Shown: positions 22,833 to 33,200, counted from the first letter of the stretch. The stretch: DNA of 64,000 bases from an uncultured Paludibacter sp. (GCA_937927845.1 CALFXE010000200.1:115844-179843), one strand, 5' to 3'. Translations and numbers: made by a program. Notes: generated by a model not told the origin, from the sequence alone.

Positions 22833-23420
22833 TTATTTCTCTTTTAGAAGTAGATTAGGTTTTTCTAAATTGATATACATGTAATTTTTTAATATGCGTA
22901 CCGATTCTTCTCCATTTATTATTGAATCACTATGCAAAAAAACAATATCCTCAATAACACCATACTTTGGTTTTTCTCTCTCAAAACATATAGAATTCTT
23001 TTTAAATAGGAATTCTTTCAGTTGAAGCTTATCATAATTTGAAAAATCTCTTAATAGTGAATCAGAGGTTTTGAAAATGATAAATCTTTTTTTTCCAAAC
23101 TCTAAATTTAATGTATCTAAATAAGAGTGGTATATCAAACAATTTTCATCCTTAAGCTCATAATATTGACTGGCTTTATCAATTCTATCATTTTTATCAA
23201 AAATTATTACTTGATTCAAATATGAGGATGAATTTTTTAAATTTACAAACTCTTCAACTCTTCTTGTTGAATCATTAGAACTTACATTTTTTTTAGAATC
23301 TTTAATATCTGTTTTACATGAAATCATAACTGAAAACATTGTTATGATTAATATAGGTTGTAATACGTTTATATAACTTTTATGGTTTTCTTTTTTGTGC
23401 AGCTTCACTATCATCTTCAA
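22833..23420 (-). CDS. Lipoprotein, probable immunity protein of the intact RHS toxin
   Basis: 195 aa with a long Lys-rich n-region, a hydrophobic stretch and lipobox VMISC (Cys near residue 35). The mature domain is charged and AT-rich, with no family recognised. Its start lies 41 bases inside the end of the RHS gene 23380-26916, so translation is coupled to the toxin, the usual arrangement for a cognate immunity gene. An outer- or inner-membrane anchored periplasmic location suggests that the toxin acts in the periplasm or envelope; this is inference. Confidence 0.7.
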   Translation of the reverse strand: MKMIVKLHKKENHKSYINVLQPILIITMFSVMISCKTDIKDSKKNVSSNDSTRRVEEFVNLKNSSSYLNQVIIFDKNDRIDKASQYYELKDENCLIYHSYLDTLNLEFGKKRFIIFKTSDSLLRDFSNYDKLQLKEFLFKKNSICFEREKPKYGVIEDIVFLHSDSIINGEESVRILKNYMYINLEKPNLLLKEK

Positions 23421-26400
23421 ATTGTTTTTGTAGTTTATTGTATATATTTAATGCTTTACTCTTAGGTACTGTGGTGTCATTTAGTTTATAATCTGCCTGA
23501 GGTTTATTGTTTGGCCCATATGAAGTAGTCGTTCCTGTTGCTTTACGATAACTAAATGTTTCCATTTTTTCCTCAGTATTTGTACTATTCTGCATTGTAC
23601 TAACATCATTCTTTTTTGCAGAAGAATTACTGCTTGCTTCTGTTGGCACTATTGGTGTTTCTCCTTTTGCCCCTTCAGGACCATGAATGTTTGTTAATTC
23701 CATAATAACATCAACATTAACTTGTTTAGTATCTCTATTACCCTGTTCTTTTTTAACAAGACCATTTTGAGCGTTGTCCTTATCCTTAACCTTAAAATCA
23801 AAACCGAAACCTCCAGAAGATTTATCAGAAGAAGACCCCACACTAAATGTTTCTTTTATCGAATTTCTTGTGTTTTCCATTTTTTGATTTACATAACCTT
23901 TAGCCATATTTACAACTTTGCTAATTTTGTTTCCCACATAACTACTAACTGCCTGTTTCGCTCTTGCAATATAATTACTAATAGGGTTATCTGGCCACAT
24001 TCCATCTGGATCAATAAAATAAACGGGGTTATCCATTGCATAAGTATAAGGAGACCATCTGCGCCCTTGTTCTGCTAATGGATCAATATTCATCCATCTT
24101 CCAATCGTAGGGTCATAATTCCTTGCACCATAGTCATAGACATTAAGACCTAATTCATCCTGTAATTCCTTTCCGTTAAATTTATACTGATAAGGATTAG
24201 GCATACTATTTAGCTGTTCTAAAACAGGAGCGTTATAACCCGGTGACCCGTCCATTGGCATGCTGAACAAATACTCCTGTGTATTATAAGCCTTATGTTT
24301 TAATCCAAACGGATAATAATGACTTTCCTCCATGATCTTTACACGGTCAATCACCTTGTCATAGGCCCAGCTTACCCGTGTATTGCCCAAATGGTCAGTA
24401 TAATTAAAGACATAGTTAAAGTGAATATCATCAGTAACCTTAACATAGCCTTCTGCATGCGGGAAAAAAGCCAATTTACTGCTAATATACTGAAATCCGT
24501 CTAAATAATCGGTTTTGCTGACATCGCTGCCGTCAGTCACTTTTTTCTGTACCTTAACCCCGGCAGCACTGTAAAGATAATTGATTTTATTTCCGCCGGA
24601 AAACGTTATTTCCATTGGTAAGTTCAGATGATTATAAAGAACATTCGTAATCTTTTTATTTTCATCTTGAATCATATTCCCGTTAGCATCATAGGCATAA
24701 TCATTATATGTATTATTGTATCCATTGTCTTTAAATCCTTCCGGATTATTGGTCGTATCGTTTACACGCATCAAACGGTTACCGTTATAAGTATAGGCTA
24801 AATCATCGATATCGATCGTAATATTGGGATGATCCAAATTACCGGTACGTTTTAATTTTGTTATATTACCATTTTTATCATAACTGACGGATTCATCATA
24901 AGAGTTCGATATTGGTTCATTCGATAATGGTTTTTGATAATAAGCTCCCAATAAGCGGTTTAAATTATCATAGCGATAACCATATTTTCGTAGAATGTTG
25001 TCACTGGTTGTCTTCCAGAAAGTTTCAGAAATATTCCCGTTATAAAGAGGTTTTACCTGACCATAGACACTTGCTGTACCATAATACACAGTGCCATCTT
25101 CGTCTGTTTCGGTTACCTGATTATAATTGATTTTATAACCAAATAAATCGGTCTCTTCCATTCGCAGTACCGGATCTCCCACAGGACTGATGTTATTGAT
25201 ATCGGTCAGCCAGCCACGAACATTGTAACGGTAATCGACTTTTTGATATCCTATAGCTCCTGTTGCATCCGGACCTCCTATATTCTTAGAAATTAACAAC
25301 CCTAATTCATCATAAGTGTTTTTAGTAATTAACTCTTCAGGACCACCATTAATTTGCTGTTTGTGTAATAGTAACCGATCCTGATTTGTATAAGTGTAAG
25401 TATCTGTGATTAGAATCTCAGTATTAGTATTACTCCTTTTATGAGTGGTTTTACTATACTCTGTTTTACCTGTGAAATCAACTTTTTTATCAATTTGAGT
25501 ATAACCACCGAAATGATTGTTAATACGATTTCGAATTGACCTTTCTTTTTTATCATAAAAATCATAGGTAAGCTGGTTGTTGGTCTCATTCGTTGAGGTC
25601 AAAATCCTGTTCCAGGTTCCTGTTATATGCCCCTTAACATTTTGTTGTACCGACTGTCCTTCTATTTGCTGCGGAACTACAGGTGCATTCGGATAGGTAT
25701 AGTTATCATAATAATTAATACTTAATATATGGTATGAACCTGTAGGGAAAACAGTATTGGTATAAGCTATAGACACATTGTTGATGACACCTGTACCTGT
25801 TTTATTTTCATTTAATACCGTTGCAGCATTATGGATGTCTTGCACTGCTTTTCTACCTGTAGTATTAGCCGGATGACCGGTGTACCAACCGGTGTAGATA
25901 TTCTTATTGTAAGCATCATATTTATTTATGATCCATCCTTCTGTATTATTATTTGTAAATGGAGAAAAAACAGGCCCTGTAGCTACAATCCGGTCCAATT
26001 TGTCATATATAATGAATTCCCATTGTTTTCCCGGTATTTTTTTCTCTACAAGCCTGTTGTTTTTATCATGTTTATACTGATAACACAAATCATTTAATTG
26101 CGTTAACGGGGCAGTCGCTAACGGGGGGATAACGTAGGTCAGGTTACCGTAAATATCGTACACATAATAAGTGTCATGTGCTCCGTTATTGTACGATCGT
26201 TTTAAAATTATCCTGTCTTCTTTGTCTTTATACTCTTCTGTTGTATTATTAGTGCCAGATATCCAGTTTTCATTTTTTATAACCTTCTTATAAAGTTGAC
26301 CGGGGGAATACGTACCGCTTTGAACCAGATTAATATCATAAAGACCTTTAGCATTATCCCATGTTGTTACTGCTTTGAAAAAAATTACAGCATCAGTACT

Positions 26401-26916
26401 TTTATTAAAAAAGTAACTATTTCGTATCTCATGTCCGGTGCCGACTGCCCAGGTGTTACCCGAAGCCGACTGTACGATAACCTTATCTAAAGAAGATTCC
26501 TCATATACCTTTTCGCTATAGGGATAGGCAGTCGTTTCGAAATAAGGATTACCTGTTGCCGAAGACAGTACGTTGTAATAATTATGGGTGTCATTCTTTG
26601 CTGAAGTAATGAAATTTAAAGAAGGAGTTTGATTGACATAAGATAAATATTCTTTTGATTGTCTGAAAAATGCATCATACTCAATATGGGTAATAATATC
26701 GTTTCCTGAGGCCGACTGTTTGTGGCTAATTTGCTGTATTGGTCTGCCAAGTCCATCAATATAACTAAGGTCAATTTTTGCCTGACTCAAAGCAGGTGTA
26801 GCGATTCCGTTTAAAACCGGAACTTTATAACGGGTTGTTTTTATCCAATTTTTATCAGGACTCTGCCCAAAAATAAGAATCGGAAACAATAATAAATAGT
26901 AAAATATCTTTTTCAT
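23380..26916 (-). CDS. RHS-repeat polymorphic toxin (DUF6443 type)
   Basis: 1178 aa from ATG 26916, one base after the upstream gene stops. It has a signal peptide (MKKIFYYLLLFPILIFGQ), an N-terminal DUF6443-like segment with SYIDGLGRPIQQ, YD/RHS repeats through about residue 850, and the RHS core (KFNGKELQDELGLNVYDYG, GRWMNIDPLAEQ, YTYAMDNPVYFIDPDG). After the core come about 210 variable residues: a helical part, then a Ser/Lys/Asn-rich segment and a C-terminal domain without recognised catalytic residues. RHS shells encase and deliver such tips. The start gives a proper signal peptide; the frame extension to 26940 is unneeded. It is the donor copy for the core remnants at 18340 and 21552. 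Confidence 0.88.
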   Translation of the reverse strand: MKKIFYYLLLFPILIFGQSPDKNWIKTTRYKVPVLNGIATPALSQAKIDLSYIDGLGRPIQQISHKQSASGNDIITHIEYDAFFRQSKEYLSYVNQTPSLNFITSAKNDTHNYYNVLSSATGNPYFETTAYPYSEKVYEESSLDKVIVQSASGNTWAVGTGHEIRNSYFFNKSTDAVIFFKAVTTWDNAKGLYDINLVQSGTYSPGQLYKKVIKNENWISGTNNTTEEYKDKEDRIILKRSYNNGAHDTYYVYDIYGNLTYVIPPLATAPLTQLNDLCYQYKHDKNNRLVEKKIPGKQWEFIIYDKLDRIVATGPVFSPFTNNNTEGWIINKYDAYNKNIYTGWYTGHPANTTGRKAVQDIHNAATVLNENKTGTGVINNVSIAYTNTVFPTGSYHILSINYYDNYTYPNAPVVPQQIEGQSVQQNVKGHITGTWNRILTSTNETNNQLTYDFYDKKERSIRNRINNHFGGYTQIDKKVDFTGKTEYSKTTHKRSNTNTEILITDTYTYTNQDRLLLHKQQINGGPEELITKNTYDELGLLISKNIGGPDATGAIGYQKVDYRYNVRGWLTDINNISPVGDPVLRMEETDLFGYKINYNQVTETDEDGTVYYGTASVYGQVKPLYNGNISETFWKTTSDNILRKYGYRYDNLNRLLGAYYQKPLSNEPISNSYDESVSYDKNGNITKLKRTGNLDHPNITIDIDDLAYTYNGNRLMRVNDTTNNPEGFKDNGYNNTYNDYAYDANGNMIQDENKKITNVLYNHLNLPMEITFSGGNKINYLYSAAGVKVQKKVTDGSDVSKTDYLDGFQYISSKLAFFPHAEGYVKVTDDIHFNYVFNYTDHLGNTRVSWAYDKVIDRVKIMEESHYYPFGLKHKAYNTQEYLFSMPMDGSPGYNAPVLEQLNSMPNPYQYKFNGKELQDELGLNVYDYGARNYDPTIGRWMNIDPLAEQGRRWSPYTYAMDNPVYFIDPDGMWPDNPISNYIARAKQAVSSYVGNKISKVVNMAKGYVNQKMENTRNSIKETFSVGSSSDKSSGGFGFDFKVKDKDNAQNGLVKKEQGNRDTKQVNVDVIMELTNIHGPEGAKGETPIVPTEASSNSSAKKNDVSTMQNSTNTEEKMETFSYRKATGTTTSYGPNNKPQADYKLNDTTVPKSKALNIYNKLQKQFEDDSEAAQKRKP

Positions 26917-26917
26917 A

Positions 26918-29900
26918 TTAATTCTTATAATGGTATTCATTTTCTTTTAAAATATACTTATCATCGTCTTTGGTGTTTTTTAACCTGCCATAAGGATCAT
27001 ATTCATAATAGGTAGTGTTACCTTTGGGATCGGTTATAGAACTCACACCAATTAAAGGCTTATGGGTATAGGTTGTTACCATACCATTTGGTAATGAATT
27101 TCTAAGATTATTCAAAGCAATAATTAAGTTTGCTTCTGTATCACTATTTGATTTAGATTGCAAATTGTTTATTGTAGTAAGCGGAATATCAGTATATGCT
27201 GCATTTTCAATTTTTGCAATCAACAATGTTTTATTGTATCCCCATATATAAGAGATTTTAGCTCCGTTTTGCTGTTGTGCTTCCAAATAGTTCCCGTTAG
27301 AGGTGTCTACCAAATTGTATATAATCTTATCTTCCAGATTATTCGCAGCTTTTGCTGTTTGTACAATACACGGAAGAATAATGTTATTTCCCCAGTTTTT
27401 ATATAATGCCCGTTTGGTAAAAATCAATTGGTTGTTTTTAAAGGTATTGATCTGCACGGGTGTATTGATGTTATTTTTCTGTTTTAATGCGATAAAAGCA
27501 TTAAACGGCGCTGTGGCCAACGATCCGTTTGGTAAACTATTAATGGTTGTGATATCATCCGGATAGTACACATTTGTCATTTTAGTTTCACCAATACCAT
27601 TATCTATATTTTCCAAAGACGATTTAATTAAACCTCTGTTGTTATAAGTATATTTTATCCCTTTCCTGAGTTCATCACCTTCTGAATATTCTTTTATAGT
27701 TTCTGAAGCTAACAGGTAATTACTTATTTTATACTTCTTCTTTACGGCAAAAAGTACTCCGATGTTATTTTCATTTTGCACACGCCATGGATGTGTAATT
27801 GGCTGATAAAATGATTTTTCATTATAGACCACATCATTATATGTATTTACCGTTTTCTTGACCAGAAGATTGCTCTGATTGAAAATATTTTCTTCCAATA
27901 ATTTTCCTCTTTTATAAGAATTATCAGTAAAAATATTTCCTCCCATACCGCTATTGGCTTTAATAAAAGGACTCATACAAATATTGGTTGTAGCCAGATA
28001 GATTTCACAGATGCTTACAGGCAGATCGTATGGATCGGCTTTAAAAATTTTATTTTTAAAATTATTGGTCTCGCTTGATGTATAAAAAAATTCTTTGTAT
28101 CCATTGCCAGTTTCTCTTTCAATAACTCTCGAATATCCTACAAAAGCACCCGAAGTGATATCTTCTGCCAGGTTACTCTTATCTAATAGTTTCCATTCAT
28201 TAGTGTCATAAACCACATTTCCAATAGTTGTTATTGTAGCGGGGATGTCTTCATCAAGTCCTTGATTGGTTTGATACTGTACATTAAAAGCCTTTACCAA
28301 AGGATGTCCAAAAAATGGAAAATTGTCGAGATTTCCTGAGCTCAGTTGATTATCTTTTTTATACTCATATTCCAAGTATCTGCTATTCCCTGAACCATCG
28401 TTTAAAATTTGTTTTTTTATCCTTATTCCTCCACCTTTAATATCAATACCATTAATATTAAAAGTATTCGATTCATATTCGAATTCTGAAAAACCTCCTG
28501 TTGGATATTCAACTTTTTTAAGCGACCATGCTTTAGAGAATTCATTTGCCTCTCTATTAAAATAGCCATTTATAGTAGCATTTGGAATATTAGGTATCAG
28601 GAAAGGTAAAAGCGATTGCTCTTCTTTATTCGGATAATAATATAATTTAGGATTAGGCGTAAGGCTTAATAGCGTTGGTATATTTGAAACGTCAGCAGAA
28701 TTATTATAATACCCGAGAAAATCAACTGAAAAGGAGTTAATTGGCGGTAATTTTATGTCTTCAATATAAGTAAAAGTGTATGGTTTTTTTCCAGATTCTT
28801 CAATACTTGACAGTTTTAGCCTTTTGTAACGGTAAGGGTTATATTCATTATCTGGATTAAACTCTCCTACATTATAACTGGAATTAAAATAATCATACTT
28901 GAAAGCTACTGTTTTAATAATTTCGTTTTTGAAATTTTTAACGGTCATCTGTGTTAAAAAATCACCATTATAAATATCTTCCCGAGTATTCCCAATCCCC
29001 GAATTTGCACCTTCATTATTGTTATACTTAAAAGTGATTTCTCCTTTATCAAAAACAATTCTGCTTAATCGTTTTTTTTGAACATCAACTCTACTATCAC
29101 TATTTAGTGTATAGTCTACGATACTTGATCCTCCTCCTGTCCAATAACGGGTACAATTGTTAACCGTAAGTGCATCAGAATAAGGTATTCTGAAATAGTT
29201 AAAAAAGCGCTGGGTTCTTTTTATAGTATTCTCATAAAGAATATTTTCGTTGAAAGGATTGGAATGAGTGGTATCATAATAAAATTGGACTTTCTTACCT
29301 GTATTGGTATCCTCTATTTTTGTAATATGCCAAGCAGAAATCTGGGCTGGATATTGATTTATAAAACCTCCGGGTGTAAAAGAGTACTCTCCCAGAAAGC
29401 CTGTTGCAAAAAAAGTCGCAGATAAATCGAAATCACTGAATGTATATTTAATTCCATCCGGTGTGGTAACTATTATTGTAAAAAAATCCTGAGTTGGAAA
29501 TTCATATAAATAGATGTTACCATTAGGATAATTTTTACCGTAAAAATTGGTGTTGAATAAAGCTTTTCCTTTAACTGCCGAGATTATTGTTCCCTTTGGC
29601 GCTAACTCCACAGGTGTATTTATATCCTGAAATATAAAACTAGTACTGTAATTATTGGAATGGAAGTTATAAGTATCAGGTAAAAAATCAACCTTTCTTC
29701 GATCAAAAGTCATCTCACTGTTAGTTTTCTGAATCAAAAAGTGACCTAAATTGCCTCTTACTGAACTTGCACTACCAACATTAAAATTTTTATTCTGTTC
29801 TACCGCATCTGTGAATACATAATCTGTGTCAATCTGATTAAAACCAATGCTGTTAAAATCATTGGCTTGATTTACAATTCTGGTGATTACCGTTTTTGAT

Positions 29901-30202
29901 AAATTCCACCCGAGTCCAACATCAGAAGCAGACTGATCAACTTTAATACCTCCCGAATCATAAGATAGGGTTATCGGGTAGTTAATATTTCCCGTTTCAA
30001 TATTATAGAGTGGTATTGATATATCTGCTTTGCCAACATAATGGTTTACTTTTTTTAAATTATGCTTTTCAAAACTAAAAACATCAGGATTGGAGATTGT
30101 AGCATAATTAAGTTTATCATTAATATCTTTTACAGTTTGTGAACGTAAACTGCAGACTACAAGTAGTAATATAACCACTTGGACTATTATATGTTTTTTC
30201 AT
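26918..30202 (-). CDS. Large exported YD/RHS-repeat protein, partner of the RHS toxin
   Basis: 1094 aa with a signal peptide (to about residue 22, SLRSQ), an SpvB-like start (KADISIPLYNIETGNI, DVGLGWNL) and YD repeats near the C-terminus (GVSSITDPKGNTTYYEYD, YGRLKN). The protein stops one base before the RHS toxin gene and starts 13 bases after the T9SS protein gene, so all three form one operon. In flavobacteria such long proteins directly precede DUF6443 RHS proteins, and I infer that the pair builds one shell, comparable in principle to TcB/TcC. No toxin tip is seen on this one. Confidence 0.82.
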   Translation of the reverse strand: MKKHIIVQVVILLLVVCSLRSQTVKDINDKLNYATISNPDVFSFEKHNLKKVNHYVGKADISIPLYNIETGNINYPITLSYDSGGIKVDQSASDVGLGWNLSKTVITRIVNQANDFNSIGFNQIDTDYVFTDAVEQNKNFNVGSASSVRGNLGHFLIQKTNSEMTFDRRKVDFLPDTYNFHSNNYSTSFIFQDINTPVELAPKGTIISAVKGKALFNTNFYGKNYPNGNIYLYEFPTQDFFTIIVTTPDGIKYTFSDFDLSATFFATGFLGEYSFTPGGFINQYPAQISAWHITKIEDTNTGKKVQFYYDTTHSNPFNENILYENTIKRTQRFFNYFRIPYSDALTVNNCTRYWTGGGSSIVDYTLNSDSRVDVQKKRLSRIVFDKGEITFKYNNNEGANSGIGNTREDIYNGDFLTQMTVKNFKNEIIKTVAFKYDYFNSSYNVGEFNPDNEYNPYRYKRLKLSSIEESGKKPYTFTYIEDIKLPPINSFSVDFLGYYNNSADVSNIPTLLSLTPNPKLYYYPNKEEQSLLPFLIPNIPNATINGYFNREANEFSKAWSLKKVEYPTGGFSEFEYESNTFNINGIDIKGGGIRIKKQILNDGSGNSRYLEYEYKKDNQLSSGNLDNFPFFGHPLVKAFNVQYQTNQGLDEDIPATITTIGNVVYDTNEWKLLDKSNLAEDITSGAFVGYSRVIERETGNGYKEFFYTSSETNNFKNKIFKADPYDLPVSICEIYLATTNICMSPFIKANSGMGGNIFTDNSYKRGKLLEENIFNQSNLLVKKTVNTYNDVVYNEKSFYQPITHPWRVQNENNIGVLFAVKKKYKISNYLLASETIKEYSEGDELRKGIKYTYNNRGLIKSSLENIDNGIGETKMTNVYYPDDITTINSLPNGSLATAPFNAFIALKQKNNINTPVQINTFKNNQLIFTKRALYKNWGNNIILPCIVQTAKAANNLEDKIIYNLVDTSNGNYLEAQQQNGAKISYIWGYNKTLLIAKIENAAYTDIPLTTINNLQSKSNSDTEANLIIALNNLRNSLPNGMVTTYTHKPLIGVSSITDPKGNTTYYEYDPYGRLKNTKDDDKYILKENEYHYKN

Positions 30203-30215
30203 AATTATCTATTTA

Positions 30216-31817
30216 CTATTTATTGTGGCTTATACTTTTAATCACTTTTACAGAATCCGTTTGCAGATTGGTACGGATCTCTACGATATAAATCCCTTCG
30301 GGATAATGACTCAGATCTACCGGAACGGTCCGGCTATCAATGCTGAATTGTTGAAGCTGTCTCCCGGACAGGTCAAATACCGAAGCGGTACCGCTTTGAA
30401 ATTCATAACCCACCACGATATTGGTAAAGTTTTGTGCCGGATTCGGCAAGGCTTCAATAGCTGATTTCGCCACTTCTTTTTTATAACGGTCTTTGAGTTT
30501 TACCACCCAGAAATCATTTCCGCCATGTCCGCTGCTTTTATCGCGGGAGGGTTTGCCTTTGGAGGTTCCGGCCAGCAGGTAACCGCCGTCGCGGGTTTCA
30601 ATCAGTCCGTTCAGGATGTCTTCGCCATCACTGCCCACGGTCTTGCTCCAGAGCTCTTCGCCTTTGGCATTGATCTTTACCGCTATATAGTCGTTGATGT
30701 CTTTTTTGTCTTTCTTACCATCCGATACCTCCGTTTGGGCATAACCGCCAAGGAGCAGCGTTCCGTCTTCATTTTCCACTATTGAGGTCAGCAAATCTAC
30801 CGCTCCGTAGTTGTAGGTTTCCTGCCAGAGGGTTTGTCCGTCGTCATCCAGACGGACGATCCAGAAATCGGTACCTTTGGTATTCGCCCGGCTCTTGTCG
30901 TTCGAAGGATTCGAATTGGAACTGCCGCCCAGCACATAGCCGCCGTTTCGGCTTTGTATCAGGGCACTCAGGTTATCATCGCCATCACCGCCCAGGGTGC
31001 GCTGCCATTCGATAGCACCGGCTTTGTCGGTTTTGATGATCCAGTAATCCCCGGTACCGATGTTGTCGCTCTGCTTGTCGCCCGAAGCCGGAGAATTGGA
31101 ATAACCGCCCAGGATATAGCCGCCGTCTTTGGTTTGTTCCACCGTTTTCAGCTGATCCATATAACGGCCGCCGTAGGTTTTTTGCCATTCGATCGTTCCG
31201 GAAGCATTCAGCTTTACGATCCAGTAGTCTAAGTTACCCTGATTAGCTTCGGTTTTGTCGCCGGATTTTCCTGAGGAAGAAGATCCGCCAACGATATACC
31301 CGCCGTCCTTAGTGGGGCTGATGCAGGCCAACTGTTCCTGACCGCTGCCGCCAATGGTGCGCTGCCATTGCTCATTGCCTTTGGCATCGAGCTTGATGAT
31401 CCAGTAGTCGTCCTGACCGCGGGAATCTTCTTTTTTATCGCCGCCTTTCGGAGAGTTAGACACTCCGGCCAGGATAAAACCGCCATCGGCCGTGATCCGG
31501 GCACTTTGCAGAAAATCCAGTCCGCTGCCGCCAAAGCTTTTTTGCCAGTCGGGACTGCCGTGTTCGTCCATTTTCCAGAGCCAGTAATCGAAATTGCCAC
31601 CGGATGGTGTTTGCTTGTTTCCGTTCTTGTCGGAAAGAGAGCTTCCTGCCAGTAAGAAACCATAGTCGGGTGTGGGCACGACATGGGCTAAAAACTCGGC
31701 ATGTTTGCCGCCATACGATTTTTCCCAGATGAGGTCCTGGGACTGAACCGTACAGGCACAAAGAAGCAGGGGCAGCAGCGCATACAGCCTGCTACCGGTT
31801 AAGTAATTTTTTGTCAT
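30216..31817 (-). CDS. T9SS type A sorted beta-propeller-like surface protein
   Basis: 533 aa with a signal peptide (ending VQSQ), seven or so repeats of about 60 residues (pattern DGGYILGG-S, DYWI-KLD, W-KTYGG) and a C-terminal type A T9SS sorting domain (LPNPAQNF, GRQLQQF, YPEGIYIVEI). The repeats resemble bacterial beta-propeller blades. It should be exported by type IX secretion and cleaved at the C-terminus. It heads the operon with the two RHS genes. Its codon use is visibly GC-richer than the RHS genes, a sign of different origin. Confidence 0.88.
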   Translation of the reverse strand: MTKNYLTGSRLYALLPLLLCACTVQSQDLIWEKSYGGKHAEFLAHVVPTPDYGFLLAGSSLSDKNGNKQTPSGGNFDYWLWKMDEHGSPDWQKSFGGSGLDFLQSARITADGGFILAGVSNSPKGGDKKEDSRGQDDYWIIKLDAKGNEQWQRTIGGSGQEQLACISPTKDGGYIVGGSSSSGKSGDKTEANQGNLDYWIVKLNASGTIEWQKTYGGRYMDQLKTVEQTKDGGYILGGYSNSPASGDKQSDNIGTGDYWIIKTDKAGAIEWQRTLGGDGDDNLSALIQSRNGGYVLGGSSNSNPSNDKSRANTKGTDFWIVRLDDDGQTLWQETYNYGAVDLLTSIVENEDGTLLLGGYAQTEVSDGKKDKKDINDYIAVKINAKGEELWSKTVGSDGEDILNGLIETRDGGYLLAGTSKGKPSRDKSSGHGGNDFWVVKLKDRYKKEVAKSAIEALPNPAQNFTNIVVGYEFQSGTASVFDLSGRQLQQFSIDSRTVPVDLSHYPEGIYIVEIRTNLQTDSVKVIKSISHNK

Positions 31818-32219
31818 AAAATATTCAATTATAGTTAGTTATAATCTCATTCGCAAAGTAAAAAGAATATTTTAAACACCGGGAATGTTTTTCGTAAAAA
31901 AACAGAATAGTGTTTACTTTTACGATTAATACATTAAAAACCGATTTTAACTATTTATAGTTGAGTGTTTTTTAAGATTTACTTTTGAAAGTTGTGAGTA
32001 ATCTGATTTTTATTATTGTTTATTTAATAAGTAAATCGCTGTAAATAAACGATTTAGCTTTTTTAGCTGATTTTTACACCGCATTTTTTTTCGAAATAAA
32101 ATAGAATAATGACTGTTTTAAATCAAAAAAACAAAAGCATCTCATTACAGCAATTAAGCCCGTTTGCTTTAAAATTCATTATTCCCATACGCTACTATTT
32201 TATATGCCGCCAATAATCG
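31818..32219. other. AT-rich divergent intergenic region
   Basis: About 400 bases between the divergent T9SS/RHS operon and a methyltransferase gene. It is AT-rich with poly-T and poly-A tracts and shows no open frame of note. On the minus strand TTTACTTTGC near 31855 is close to, but not exactly, the -7 consensus for the RHS operon. Nothing else is recognised. Confidence 0.5.
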
Positions 32220-32227
32220 TACATTTG
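32220..32227 (+). promoter_or_regulatory. Candidate -7 element (TACATTTG) for the methyltransferase gene
   Basis: TACATTTG matches TAnnTTTG and lies 38 bases before the ATG at 32266. No clear TTG at -33 is present, so this is a moderate call. Confidence 0.4.
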
Positions 32228-32265
32228 AAATCAGGATCAATTTAGAGTAACGAAGTATAATAAAT

Positions 32266-33036
32266 ATGGGAAGCGACCTGAATATAAAATTCTATGATGA
32301 ACTGTCGGAAGATTATCATTTAATCTTTGACGACTGGGAAAGTGCCGTAACGGGCCAGGCAAAAACGCTGGACAATATTATCCGGCATTTTACCAAAACG
32401 GAACCGGTGACCTTACTGGATTGTGCCTGCGGCATAGGTACTCAGGCTATTGGCCTGGCAAATCTCGGATATCAGGTACAGGCAACCGATCTAAGTCCGA
32501 AAGCAGTAGCAAGAGCCCGTGTTGAAGCCGACAGGCTGAATGTGGCGCTATCATTTGGCGTAGCCGATTTTAAAACCCTGAACACCGATGTTGAAGGTAC
32601 TTTTGATGTGGTGATTGCCTGCGACAATGCATTACCGCATTTACTGGACAAAGCCGACCTGCTTTTAGCGGCTGCAAACATACTGTCCAAAATGAAACCC
32701 GGCGGTGTATTCCTTGCCAGCATCAGGGATTATGACAAAGTACTGGAACAAAAACCGCTCAGCACCCAGCCTACCATAAAGGAAACCGGCGATCAGAGAG
32801 CAATTTCTTTTCAGATATGGGACTGGACGGAAGACAATGTTTATACCGTTAACCATTTTATGCTGAAAGGCAAAGATGAAAACTTTCATACCTCGCTCCG
32901 GACAACAAAATACAAAGCCTATCAAAGAAGTGAAATGACGGCTATCTTTGAAAAAGCCGGATACACCGGTATAAAATGGCTGATGCCGGACGAATCCGGG
33001 TATTACCAGCCGGTACTTATCGCCCGGAAAGCATAA
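32266..33036 (+). CDS. Class I SAM-dependent methyltransferase
   Basis: 256 aa of Rossmann type. Motif I is LLDCACGIGTQAIGLA (about residues 49-64), the acidic residue after beta 2 is in VQATDLSP, and post-motif I DVVIACDNALPHL is present. The start FYDELSEDYHLIFDDWE is seen in small-molecule (glycine/sarcosine-like) methyltransferases, but the substrate cannot be told. It is a single gene, plus strand, ending before the terminator at 33201. Confidence 0.88.
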   Translation: MGSDLNIKFYDELSEDYHLIFDDWESAVTGQAKTLDNIIRHFTKTEPVTLLDCACGIGTQAIGLANLGYQVQATDLSPKAVARARVEADRLNVALSFGVADFKTLNTDVEGTFDVVIACDNALPHLLDKADLLLAAANILSKMKPGGVFLASIRDYDKVLEQKPLSTQPTIKETGDQRAISFQIWDWTEDNVYTVNHFMLKGKDENFHTSLRTTKYKAYQRSEMTAIFEKAGYTGIKWLMPDESGYYQPVLIARKA

Positions 33037-33200
33037 GCAACGATCAAATGCGAAAAGTCATTCCCGGTTAAAACGGCAATGCCGGTGTCTGTTTAATATA
33101 CCTCTACAGTAGCGGAAAGATTTATTGCAGGCCTCTCCGTAACAAAATAACCGTGTTTGTTAGTATTCCACACAGATTTACAACGCAGCATAATAAAAAA

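Noticed and set aside
30225..31761. Several open frames on both strands inside the T9SS gene
   Set aside because: The gene is GC-rich and repetitive, which removes stops from other frames; translations are low-complexity Arg/Pro-rich shadows.
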